Shown: positions 12,001 to 20,000 of the stretch, piece after piece | Layout of the letters: the number at the start of each line of letters is the position of its first letter | How positions within the stretch are numbered: the stretch's first letter is position 1 | NCBI GenBank assembly: GCA_020629715.1 | Contig: JAHDCU010000004.1 | Span: 310,001 to 374,000 of the forward strand | DNA length: 64,000 bases | Reading direction: 5' to 3' | Source: Saprospiraceae bacterium | GTDB taxonomy: Bacteria > Bacteroidota > Bacteroidia > Chitinophagales > Saprospiraceae | Translations under genes and position numbers: made by a program | The notes under the pieces: generated by a model | Told to the model about the DNA's origin: nothing | The model's input: only the letters and a program-made list of their open reading frames with translations | Databases searched by the model: none

Positions 12001-13103
12001 TGGATTTTAAAAGAGTAGGTTTCTGAAGGATTTAATATGTTCTTTGCAAGAGTATTACCATTTAAACTTGATAATGCTAATGACCCAAATGCAGCATAAG
12101 GAGAATTTTTAACTGAAGGGTTGAAATCACCATTTTGATAAGAAAAACCATTAACATCATAGTCATTTGTTATACTTGTAACTCCACATTCGTCAGTAGC
12201 AGAAATCATCTGTAGCCAGTCATCAATTAGTGTTGCATTACCTTCTGCCTGACACTCTAATGATAAATCTGATGGGCAGACCATATCTGGTCCATTGGTA
12301 TCTACAACTGTAACTGTATATTCGCAAGTACTGGTATTGCCGGTCTCATCAGTTGCTGTATACATAACTGTAGAAACACCTTTATTGTAGGTTATATGTG
12401 CATTGCCATTCCCTGAAGCCGTAGTTGCTCCGGTTACTGTGTATGTTAGTACAATATCTTCAGTAGCAGTACAATCATCGAACAAAATAGAAGGTTCTAG
12501 TCCACTTGTAACGTTTGCGCTACAGTCAGTGGTATTAACTTCAATATTGGTATTACCTGCGACACAGGTCATCTGAGGAGGAGCACAATCTTCAAAGTTA
12601 GCCGTGAATGATGTTGGAAATAAATTACCGCAGCCTTCGTCGAAATACCACGATTGAGATCCACTTACCCCATTTACAGTAATATTTAATGGTGCTCCAC
12701 ATTCTGGCGGAGTAAAATCCCAATATGCCCAATCATTATATGCGTTAGCAGGCCTACCCCCAGCACATGTCGATAATATAACCATATCATCTTTACATCC
12801 TGGAAGGTTATTTACGGTCGTATTAATTATTGCGCCTTGAGCTGCATAGAAATTATTAGTTACTGTAGTCCCATCATCTACTATAATCTGAACTTCTGCA
12901 TCTCCAAAAGTAGTAATATTACCATGCCAATGCTCCATCCAGACCCTTATGCTACCAGCATCGGTAACACAATATGTAACCTGTACTGAGTGAGCCTGAA
13001 GCCATCCTGAACAGATCAAAAGAAACAGACCAGAAAGCAACAATGTAAGAGACCTCTTACAGTAATGACAAGTTGCGAAAAGACAGAGATTAATATTTTT
13101 CAT
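1..13103 (-). CDS. Giant secreted HYR-repeat surface protein, C-terminus beyond the left edge
   Basis: The frame starting at ATG 13103 has no stop down to base 3, so at least 4367 residues are encoded and the C-terminus is missing. I translated the first ~1000 codons and spot-checked near 5050 and base 1; all are in the same frame. The N-terminus is a signal peptide (basic start, hydrophobic core around residues 19-33, probable cleavage near LQA-HS). Near 12150-11850 there is a DUF2341-like stretch (LLPHWIES followed by AQIWIKVPEI), and near 11090-10900 a SprB-like repeat (YQWSNGATT, GTYQVTITD). From about 10880 to the edge come roughly forty HYR/Ig-like modules at about 260-bp spacing. Each has a VTFTATDxCGNTxTC-type strand, a DTxxPxIxCPxD-type turn and an ECG..N..I..WL segment. 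The Cys pairs suggest disulphides in an extracellular protein. By analogy with SprB-class proteins I expect T9SS export, but the sorting tail cannot be seen. Function (adhesion, gliding or matrix) is inferred. Confidence 0.9.
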   Translation of the reverse strand, partial: MKNINLCLFATCHYCKRSLTLLLSGLFLLICSGWLQAHSVQVTYCVTDAGSIRVWMEHWHGNITTFGDAEVQIIVDDGTTVTNNFYAAQGAIINTTVNNLPGCKDDMVILSTCAGGRPANAYNDWAYWDFTPPECGAPLNITVNGVSGSQSWYFDEGCGNLFPTSFTANFEDCAPPQMTCVAGNTNIEVNTTDCSANVTSGLEPSILFDDCTATEDIVLTYTVTGATTASGNGNAHITYNKGVSTVMYTATDETGNTSTCEYTVTVVDTNGPDMVCPSDLSLECQAEGNATLIDDWLQMISATDECGVTSITNDYDVNGFSYQNGDFNPSVKNSPYAAFGSLALSSLNGNTLAKNILNPSETYSFKIQEMSGRDKYDHPIKVKLDLGSYHDIGKIYFSDLENRLLPHWIESVNNNSAQIWIKVPEIKANEKTDFKINITETDIQSWSRGEVVGAYDADNDVLPVVIGRGISNLDNLKSGKTSNSSAMPCNCNATQGSQTFPINAIQNAQDDVAFFSYNVPNGASANTGLEVNDAVVLFLYENTNTGEISLFILIDDAGGGNGGRGSIDFFCLPTSATLDFSDDPGEITGLFPTVTANWGWADCCTDGALIGNLGCNTTFDFFPNFTSGINNMFWVSGTLASPTYTAFGSFNDPVRIQCGMGQPSCCPNANAITSTDASCPNVADGSIDVQPDPAGAPFTYQWSNGATTEDLTNVLYGTYQVTITDKDNCEQILDVEVGLTETPVLVNCPSDITLDYSGNMITINESDLGFSIDYDCTDAVTTSCNGCGTYNCNVQNTTIPVTITATNTANESDMCTVNVFLRNTDPVISCPDDLVFECGQPILESIVNDWLTTASVSDTDGSGSIANDYVAGDFSFIDEILDRDSRIAYQSPSKYAVAEGPQDYYFNLNALSANMVNAPVRSQTVTFTATDACGNTSTCTADIIIVDTTDPEITCPSDITVECGDPNFDAIVTNWLDNATANDLCDEGVEVTNNYTNSFTGGCGSTGTRTVTFTANDHCGNMATCQATITVVDTEDPVFLMKPQDITVECDGAGNTAALNAWLTSNAGAMAEDDCDASLTWSNTNSATDLCDNTSSTAYTFTVADDCGNSIMATANFIIEDTVPPSITAPADQTISCTNTAQITAILATVSATDVCSTPTTDTQLLGSNPLCGNTVSMTYQITSTDDCGNVATEFFTITTSDNLNPTSTNPPAALQLTCGDPDNPILVAEWFDLYESSFGDQCDNTENLTITNNWDGNLPDGCNQTQNIQWTVTDGCGNAENFNSSISVTDNADPVFLNCPADFTVNVDVDNCSSNVVFSTPVGYDDCTDADDLTVTQTGGPSSGSEFPLGTSSIVFVVTDACGNTSSCDFDITVVDSNTPSINCPSNVEVCAVTGGCTWTSDNSVNAMSLDNCPSTTVEYSISGATTVARTTGNAVGTAFDLGTSTVCYFITDAASNESTCCFDVIVSDCEAPIITCPAGIFNATCGTGIPASFVATATDNCPGTLNITTVINNTISGCGNTNTQTVQFTATDAAGNTSVCYSQYATIDTDNPTISTPASNMVSNCEDAQGDFQDWLANQGGAAASDDCGGVTWSYDVTNVDNSSCSGVSTIDVTFIVTDLCGNSATTAAVFSGTDSTNPTISCPDDITLNCGNANNDAIVANWLNSASAADECGTVTISNNYTALNTAGCSTTGSTTVIFTATDGCGNTATCQASITIEDQEIPAFLMKPQNLELECDGTGNTTEINTWLTANANGMASDNCDTDVTWSNTSGATTTLCGSTSTTIYTFTITDDCGNTATANASVTISDSTAPTINPPASSTTVECDGSGNTTALNAWLIANGNITASDNCDASLDITSRLTNTIPDCGGARELVYLFTATDDCGNQAQTTSSFIIEDNALPTITCPADLDLECGDPSNPTSIQAWLESATVADACGDVELTTDFNGSLPTSCNGTVLVTFTVTDACGSTATCQASINLDDTASPDFINCGSDVTVNADVSNCGNNIIFSTPVAIDNCTNPVTITQTAGPQSGTSIPVGTHTITFEAEDACTNTETCTFQLTVVDSAVPSISCPDGPLEECADDVSCMWTSTNIAPITAQDNCTGYSVTYAITGSTTASGNDDATGTDFMIGESVVTYTITDANGNTATCQFEVNVTDCTDPTINCPGDMTVVCDGTGNITELNAWLASATATENCQDDPAVSTRLVNTISGCGNSVTLVYEFSASDNYGNDALCEASFIIMDNAAPDMTTQAQNMSVVCDGTGNSEALNAWLNNNGGAEASDNCGAITWTHNFTANITAACSGTGSFTVTFTATDDCGNTSTTTADFTITDAVAPEISCPDNITLSCNDTNNSAIINNWLASASGNDDCSTVTMTNNFASLDMSDCGDTGVTAVQFTATDGCSNTSTCTATITIVDNDNPVITTGPSNLTLECDDATNTTQINTWLANNGGALGSDSCDDSPVWSNVEANSSTQCGNATTTTYIFTLTDACGNASTTSAQVIIEDNTAPALTPPVDETVECDGSGNTAALNTWLASATTAMDCGAMPTISSRLDNTISGCGAAYTEVYLFTATDACGNTTTATATFTIEDTTNPSISCPSNLTLECGGETNNAQINTWLASVTSSDDCSAVTITHDYDSVFAADCGDAGTYTVTFTATDDCNRSSTCQASIIIEDNTAPTINCPVDLTLECNNVNNQTLIVNWLDLANASDECGDVTITNDYNSTSLDCTGASGSVVTFTATDECSNTSTCTATIILIDDQNPQITTFPEDFTLECGDVNESILLTAWLDNNGGAVASDNCDTDLVWTATAQTVIDNCGSTSEAPYLFTVTDDCGNTATAIASFIIVDTTDPVLNVPADQTVECDGAGNTAALSTWLNSATATDDCDDVTITTELENTISGCGSTEAYVYRFIATDACDNVSSATAQFSIVDGEDPVLTCPSAPLILECGNANNTNLINTWLASASATDDCGSVNVTNNYSSIPTDLQCTGGGVVTVTFSATDECGNDTTCDAEIRINDTQAPSITCPDDLTLTCNGDDNASLIQSWLALVTASDDCGDVDVTNDYDNSVALNCAGAIGTTVTFTAADACDNTTTCTATIILIDEEVPVITTLPSDLTIECADPNATTMTNAWLANNGAAIATDNCDNDLTWANAVQTSTAQCGNTTTTPYLFTVTDDCGNTATAIASVVIMDTTPPSINTPASVTVNCEDNPDAVAWANTFSATDLCGGVDNRIVLIEVAESCSSGITNIVHNYSFYSIDDCGNISAQEFASYTIQDITAPTITAPADLNLVCTDDMSAAILAWIDNYTTADNCSPTEALVVTNDYVGVPDVCGGNTTVTWTVTDVCGASSTDSAQIIVADDTTDPVITCATDLTLECGNTNNAALIQSWLTQTTATDDCGDATVANDYSGTFTDACGETGSVIVTFTATDDCGNTSTCQANIIIQDTTDPEFVLAPTDLILECGDINNNDLIDAWIAANGNAIADDDCSDEALTWSADQVTTDLCGNSESRLVTFTVTDNCGNTATATATIFINDTTDPVLTLPADETHECENVTKSLSDWLADASATDECGTVSITNEIWNTISGCGATNATSYLFTATDECGNSSTGIATYTITDTQAPIFDAVPMNLSLECGANNNETLISSWLNAVTASDPNGCDTDITITNDFDGNLPVILECNGGAGVMVTFTAIDDCGNSSTTMGSISMNDTEPPVFVNCPADFTLNVSDDNCDREIIFSTPYATDTCDDLVEVTLTSALGSGDQFPVGTTTVSFLATDECNNTVECSFDVTIVDSDEPSLQCPIADIQVCADTGSCEWIATDQTDPITPEACTGFVVTYQVTNPDLSLTNSGNTTGVATLSDEGVALQLGTSTVMYTVTDVNGNTTTCSFDVVVSDCEAPTITCSDFTISCGSEDLDAWQNTISLTTTDNCSTDGAMTVTRQLITDFSSCGNTFDQLYEFTVVDDAGNTTSCFARYTTTDTEAPVITDAIDETVECDPGTTSAALLAWLQDNGGATFTSDNCSTDVTWTNDFTGALNASCGGTGATSVVFTATDDCGNTSTTEASFIIVDTTIPVNSCPDDITLECGNPLNEEIINGWLAQASSNDNCSVNVTITNNYDADGFTNVCGNARNQTVTFTFTDDCGNVDTCEGTITIEDSTSPTIETEAQDLTLECAADNTAAIALWESNQGGALASDECSPDPLVWTIDNTVVLATCGSTTRTLYTFQVEDNCGNTSTTQASIIIEDTTAPLLTLPAPQTDADAEECGDIVVSLADWQAEAVHSDACGNTSIEIILWNTISGCGNTETEVYLFTVTDDCGNQTTGFSTYEIQDRIAPEITCANDITLECNDPTNADQISAWLATT

Positions 13104-13191
13104 AGATACCCAGCAGCTTTAATTCTCAATATTTTGAGAAAAATCCAAGTTCTATGAATATTCGAAGGGTCGAGTTAACGACAAATATAAT

Positions 13192-13199
13192 ACATATGA
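13192..13199 (-). promoter_or_regulatory. Candidate -7 box (TATATTTG) for the HYR-repeat giant
   Basis: The minus strand reads TATATTTG, an exact match to the Bacteroidota primary-sigma -7 consensus TAnnTTTG. It lies 89 bp upstream of the ATG at 13103, in the gap after the FGE-like gene. I see no clear -33 TTG. The implied leader of about 80 nt contains a small hairpin (TTCTCAA/TTGAGAA, 13123-13140). This suggests the giant gene can be transcribed independently of its upstream neighbour. Confidence 0.45.
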
Positions 13200-13226
13200 A
13201 TAATTTTTTATATATGTTTGGTATAT

Positions 13227-13934
13227 TTAACAATTATCATATACGCATCTAAAGCCAACATCCATATGTGTCCTATACTCAGGTAATCTTAATAGTGGAG
13301 ATGTATCTTTCTCCCCACATATCTTTAAATCGCTTAAGTATGATGCACCTCGAACCATAGTAGTAAACCCTTCTTTTGCTACCCATTCCCATACATTCCC
13401 TTGAACATCATACAGCAAATCCATGTTTGGCGGAGTATGTCCTACAGGATTCATTTTATTTTTATAGCCATCTTCGCCAGAATCATTGTATGGAAAAATA
13501 CCTTGCCATGTGTTCCCTTGAGTTATTTCCTTGGCTATATATTTATCCCATTCTGCATTAGTAGGTAATCGACCTCCTAGCCAATCACAATATGCACAAG
13601 CATCACGATAAGATACCATCGTCGCAGGTAGATTGTGGTCAAAATTTCGTTGATAAGTAGTCCAATCAACTCCGAAAAGAGTGTCCTTCCATTGTTGTTT
13701 ATCGAAAGAATAAACAAAGCCTCTTCTTGTGATATCAAAATCAGAAATATACTTTGTCTTTGACTTAAACTCCTTAAAATCTGAAATACTTACTTCCTTT
13801 TGCTGTACACAGATTTTACCAACTCTAATCTTTTGATTCCTTGAATCAATAATTTGATTACATCGAATCATAGACGTAATGAGTAGACATACCATTGCTA
13901 ATTTTACATAACTGCTTTTAATCTTATACTTCAC
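13227..13934 (-). CDS. FGE/SUMF1-like (sulfatase-modifying-factor fold) exported protein, probably non-catalytic
   Basis: This 235-residue protein has the C-type-lectin-like formylglycine-generating-enzyme fold. Visible family motifs are PATMVSYRDACAYCDWLGG, RLPTNAEWDKY, YDVQGNVWEWV, VRGASYL and VGFRC. In catalytic FGE the segment GGSFLCxxxxC supplies two copper-binding cysteines. Here it reads GASYLSDLKIC, so the first Cys is Ser (about S201) and only the second (about C206) remains; sulfatase activation is therefore unlikely. The N-terminus is basic then hydrophobic and ends in SMIRCNQ, a signal peptide with a poor lipobox, so lipoprotein status is uncertain. The start is GTG; an in-frame ATG lies 13 codons in (13895) but would remove the basic n-region. 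The gene lies between two giant surface-protein genes on the same strand. Relatives such as GldJ and GldK in Bacteroidota use this fold structurally in gliding/T9SS machinery, so a scaffold or assembly role for the neighbouring giants is possible but unproven. Confidence 0.8.
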   Translation of the reverse strand: MKYKIKSSYVKLAMVCLLITSMIRCNQIIDSRNQKIRVGKICVQQKEVSISDFKEFKSKTKYISDFDITRRGFVYSFDKQQWKDTLFGVDWTTYQRNFDHNLPATMVSYRDACAYCDWLGGRLPTNAEWDKYIAKEITQGNTWQGIFPYNDSGEDGYKNKMNPVGHTPPNMDLLYDVQGNVWEWVAKEGFTTMVRGASYLSDLKICGEKDTSPLLRLPEYRTHMDVGFRCVYDNC

Positions 13935-13958
13935 AGCTTCGACTTAACTAAAGAGGTA

Positions 13959-13998
13959 AGAAAAGCTCATCCGATTATACAATCAGATGAGCTTTTCT
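13959..13998 (-). terminator. Hairpin terminator after the DUF11 giant
   Basis: The arms AGAAAAGCTCATC (13959-13971) and GATGAGCTTTTCT (13986-13998) are perfectly complementary over 13 bp. After one mismatch four more pairs extend the stem inwards. The A/T ends of the stem make it usable in both directions. It lies 77 bp beyond the stop of the 5368-residue gene and 24 bp before the FGE-like start, so it should separate their transcripts. Confidence 0.75.
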
Positions 13999-14075
13999 AA
14001 TTTTTCTAAATTCAATATCAATTAAATGAACATACTTTGCTCTTTACATAAATCTGAGTACAAATATCACCTATT

Positions 14076-17000
14076 CTAATTTCTTAAAACTATGAGTTTT
14101 TTATTCACAATTTCATTTTCAAATGTAATCCTTACTGTATAAACACCAGATGCTAAATCGTCTACATCAAATTCTATCATATTATTGGAGATTACATCCT
14201 GACCAGTATAAATGATTTTTACAAGCTTTGCTGATCCATCTAGAATGCTGATTTCATTTATGCTAGAAATTGAATTACTGAATAGTTGGGTTTTTGAAAT
14301 AGCAGGGTTAGGACTGATACTAATCTCGATATCGTCAATAGCTAAACGGTCTAAGGAAACTATTTCTGAATAACGCATATGGCCATCATAATCTACTTGT
14401 GCTACCCTATAATAGTATCTGCCTTTTTCCTCAATATCAAAATCGTTAAAAATGTAGTCCTTAATCGGAGAACTATTCTCTTGACTGGAAACTTCTCCAA
14501 CTTTCACAAACTCTTTGTCTTGATTTATCTTTCTTTCGATGATAAATCTATCATTATTGATCTCATTGGCTGTAGACCATGTAAGATGATTGAAATCATT
14601 TTTAGCGATGACATCAATATCTAACCAATCTACAGGAAGCACTCCAGCCACTAAACCAACATCTACATTTGACAACATTTCATCAGAGTTGAGATAATAG
14701 ATATCAGTAGTTAAATATCCGTAGCTATTATCCACATCACTATCTAGATTATCATCTCCAATATTTCCTATTGTAGGCACCAGACCAGGAGGAGGTGTAA
14801 ATTTCAAATAGTATCCTTGTTGACCTAGATAATCTATCTGATATTGACCATCTTCGTCTGTTTCAGTCTCTGAAACAAGAACACCCGCCGTGTTATAAGC
14901 TTCTACCTTTACACCTGATACGGAAGGTTCTTCAGGGTCTTGCATACCATTAAAATTGACGTCATTCCAAGCTCTATTTCCGACCATGGCCATCGGATAG
15001 TATCCATGTCCCAGATCACATTTCATCTCTCCACTAGTTAGAGTAAATATTGATGTAGTACCAGGACCAAAGTCATTGGTGTTATCACTATCGAGATTTT
15101 CATCAAAACCAACATTTGCTACCGCCTCTACTAATCCTCTTGGCGGCATAACTACCTCTATATAGTAGGTTCCCGGAGCTGCACAGAATTTATAAAATCC
15201 ATCTTCTGATTGTGTAGCAGGATTATTGCCAGTGTAGAGACTTTCAAAAATATAATAAGAGCCATCGGTCGTTTGTCTCCAAAGATTGACTAGAATACCA
15301 TTTAATCCATTCTCATCAGAATCTTGGATATTATTGGTATTGATATCATACCATACTGTTTCACCTATTTTAACGCATTCGTACAGCCCTAGATCCCAAT
15401 CAAGATCATCTTCTCCAGATCCTAAATTAGTGTATGGTATAGAAAATAAACCATTACTGTCATCAACATCACTATCTAAAGCATCATTGATACCTTGATT
15501 AGGGAAAGTTGCTTCATACTGCGATGGCACCTCAAATTGTACGTAGTAATCACCAGGATACACATCTTCGAATAAATAATTACCAGCTGCATCTGTAGTG
15601 TCTCTCGCCACAATGTTACCGAATACATCTACAAGTGTGATTGGTATCAATTCTATACCAGGCTCACCAAAGTCTTGTATTCCATTACCATTGTCATCGA
15701 GGAATACCAGATCACCTATGCTCGCCAAAATCAATACACCCGCATCTATAGTACTATCTCGTACTCCAGCAAATAGCTGACATTCTGTAAGTCCATCTAG
15801 ATCGACATTAGAATCTACTTCAGGATCAAATCCTTGGAACGGGAAGGTAAATGCACATCCTGATGGTAAATTATCCAAATCAAAATCTACCACATAAAAA
15901 CCTGGTAGTACATCTTCGAATACGTAGAATCCATTGATATCCGAGAGTGTATCCATTACTGCATTGCCATCGCAATCTCGTAGCGTGACTAATGCTCCTT
16001 CTATACCTGGTTCATCAGCATCCTGTATACCGTCGCCATCAATGTCTTTCCAAATATAATCTCCAATAACACTTACCACAGATGCCTTAGCTGGATCAGA
16101 ATCATCTTCATCATCGTTACCTAAGGCTACATCTCCGTAAACAGGGAAGTTTTCAGTAATCTCATCATCATTAGGATCAAAGAAATTACTAATGGTATCT
16201 ACTGGAGTTACGAAATTATCATTCAAGAAATTACGATCAGTGTCACTATCCGCATCAAGTACGATATTGCCATCAATATCCGTACTCTGACTGATTTCTG
16301 CATAGTTCCACCAGTCACTGAAGTCAGGATCAGCATCTACAGTAATCACTAGATTGATGAAAACTTTTGCACTATCTTCTGGAGCAATACCTGCTGGGAT
16401 TACAACATCTGCAATTCCTGAACTCAATGTCCAATCAGGATTGAGCGTAGGATCAAATACAAATCCAGTATTGATTGTATCACTTACCGTGATTGGTCCA
16501 CTGACTACATTACCTTGGTTAAATACCGTGATTTCAAATTGTACGGTATCTTCTAGCTGATATGGACCACAGAAGTCTATGGTTTTGCGTAATGCAAAAT
16601 CTAGAATATCTATAGTCTGTATATCGTGATCATCTTCATCGGTAGGATCTTGTGTAGCATCATCTATTTGAGCTCCAAGTTCATCATTGGTTGAATCAGG
16701 AGTACTATCAAAATCGACCGCTGTGAATAATGGCTCTGTAGTAGCATTACTGATCTCTGTATAATTATCCCATGCAATTGCACTTTCATCAATACAAGGC
16801 ACTACACGGAACGTAATCTCTCTAACTGCGGATTGTCCCGGAGCAAGATCAGCAGTTGCTGTGCTTGTTGCTATATTACCACTTAGCGTCCATGCTGGAT
16901 TGGCTGTTGGAATAAACTCTAATCCACATGGGATATAGTCCGTAATCTCAACGTTATCGGCGATCAAACTACCTTGATTGAATACCGTAATCTGGAAAGT

Positions 17001-20000
17001 AACCAAATCACCGTATCTGAAAGGTCCAGGATCATTCGTTCTTTTGATCTGTGCAAGATCAAAAATCTCTATACCCGCTGGATCGTGATCATCTTCATCT
17101 TCACCAAATACTTCTCCACATCCTGCAATCTCATCATCCCATGGGAATGCTAAATCATCAGCAGTATTGTACGGGGGTAGGCAAACACTGTTTTCATAAG
17201 GTGTATCAGAAGCTGGATTACTATCAATGTCAAATACATCTCGACTTGGATTACCTAATGCAGCTGGTCCGTCTGCACTTAGTATCTCTGTGTAATTAGT
17301 CCAATGTTTGACACCACCATCTGTACGAATGATCTCTAATCTAAGAGGTACTGTAGTATTTGTTGTTCTCTCCAACACAGGAATATTAGTATACTGTAGA
17401 TCGCCACTAGGTAATTGAGTCCAACCAGGATTAAGAGCTGGATCGAAACTATATCCTGGTGGTAAATAATCGATCAATTCGATATTCGTAGCTTGTTCAT
17501 TACCTTGATTATACACGATGATACTAAAGTCCACAAGCTGTCCATAGCTGTATGGTGCTGGAGTATCTAGAACTTTTTGAAGTGCTAAATCAAATACATA
17601 TACTCGTGCTACATCCTCATCATCCTCATCAGTGATACCGTCTTGATTACCGTCTACACTATCGTCATCAATACGATCATCTTCTGGCGTCTCTATCGTA
17701 CCACCAATATCGTTACCTAAAATTTGATCAGGTGTAGAGTCAATATCATCCCAAGATGACACGAACGTACCGGTAACTGATGATATCTCAGCTCTATTAT
17801 CCCATAGATCAATAATATCTCTACCCTTGACAAAATCAAAAGTTACTGTCGTAGTTATACTCTCTCCTGGTGCTAATGGCAGTGGGAAAGTGAAGGTCGC
17901 TAAATCATTGAGTACATCAAGTGACCAGCTAGAATTTGCAGCGGCATCAAATGAAAGTCCGCCAGGAATATAATCCGTGATCTGGATGTTACGAGCATCA
18001 TCATTACCTTGGTTAAATATTTCGATCTCAAATACGATATCTTGACCAATCGTATATGGAGCCTGTGTAATCAAAGTCTTTCTCAAGGCTAAATCTTGTA
18101 CTAAGATCTCCCCTACATCGTGATCATCTTCATCTTCTCCTTTGACTTCTCCGTTACCTTCAATTTCATTATCAAAGGCATCGTCTTGTCTCACGTCTCT
18201 CTCATATGCGCTATCACTTGCTGGAGTACTATCAAAGTCCTCTGCACTACGATCTACACCAAACTCATCTTGGAAGCTCGTTACCTCGGCATAATTTGCC
18301 CAGTCTCTGTCGCCTCCCGTAGTCTGTAGTAATTGTAGACTTAATGGAATTGTTGTACAAGCATCCGGCGCTAAGCTAGCTACTGTATATTCTCGAGCTG
18401 CATTCCATCCTGCATTGATACTTGCATCGTAGCCAAATCCTATTGGCACGTAGTCCTCAACTACTATATTGTTGAGTATTTCATTACCTTGATTACATAC
18501 TGTGATATTGAAATCAACCATTTGGTAATAGGTATATGGTGCAGGTGTTACCACTTCCTTGATCAGTGCCACATCGTAGATACTAATACGTTCTGGATCT
18601 TGATCATCTTCATCTGTGATACCATCTTGGTTACCATCCACTCCGTCGTCATCCACTCTGTCATCTTCATCACTATCCGCTGTACCACCAATGTCATTAC
18701 CAACCGTACTATCTGGAGTACTATCGATATCATTGTCCGATGGATCTCTCAATACTCCATTTCGATCTAAGAAACTTTCTATCTCTGCCGTATTTAACCA
18801 ATTGTCACCCACGGCTGTACTTTCTACTACTCGAACTATAATTGGCAATACCACACTTTCTCCTGCGAGAAGACTTGGCACTGTAATACTAGCTCGGTCC
18901 GCAGTAGCATCGTAGCTCCATGTTGGACTATTACTAAATTCATATGCTAAACCTTCAGGTAATTGATCATATACAACGATATCCGTCGCTGTCTCATTTC
19001 CTTGATTGAATACTTCTATCTCAAAGGTGATGAGGTCATCACATTTGTATGATGGTAAGTTATCCAAAGTTTTATTCAAAGCTAAATCATAGATCTCTAT
19101 CTCTCCGACATCGTGATCATCTTCATCTTCTCCTTTGACTTCTCCATTTCCAAATAGATCATTATCAAAAGTATCGTCTTGTCTCACGTCTCTCTCATAT
19201 GCGCTATCACTTGCTGGAGTACTGTCAAAGTCCTCTGCACTACGATCTACACCAAACTCATCTTGGAAGCTCGTCACTTCTGCATAGTTTGCCCAGTCTC
19301 TATCGCCTCCTGTAGTCTGTAGTAATTGTAGACTTAATGGGATCGTTGTACATGCATCCGGCGCTAAGCTAGCTACTGTATATTCTCTAGCAGCATTCCA
19401 TCCTGCATTGATACTTGCATCGTAGCCAAATCCTATTGGTACGTAGTCTTCCACTACGATATTATTCAGTATTTCATTACCCTGATTACATACCGTGATA
19501 TTGAAATCAACCATCTGGTAATAAGTATAGGGTGCTGTTGTTACCACTTCCTTGATTAGCGCAACATCATAGATGCTGATACGCTCAGGATCTTGGTCAT
19601 CTTCATCTGTGATACCATCTTGATTGCCATCAACACTGTCATCATCTACTCTATCATCTTCATCAGAATCTGCTAAACCACCAATATCGTTACCAACAAT
19701 ATCATCTGGAGTACTATCAATATCGTTGTCTGACGGATCTCTCAATACTCCATTTCGATCTAGGAAGCTCTCAATCTCTGCCGTATTTAACCAATTGTCT
19801 CCCACGGCTGTACTTTCTACTACACGTACTGTAATCGGAATTATTGTGCTAGCTCCCGCGACCAAACTTGCTACCGTAGTAGTTGCTCTATCAGTGGCTA
19901 CGTCATGGCTCCAAGTTGGATTGTTACTCAATTCATATTGCAATCCTTCTGGTAATTGATCATATACAACGATATCCGTCGCTGTCTCATTTCCTTGATT

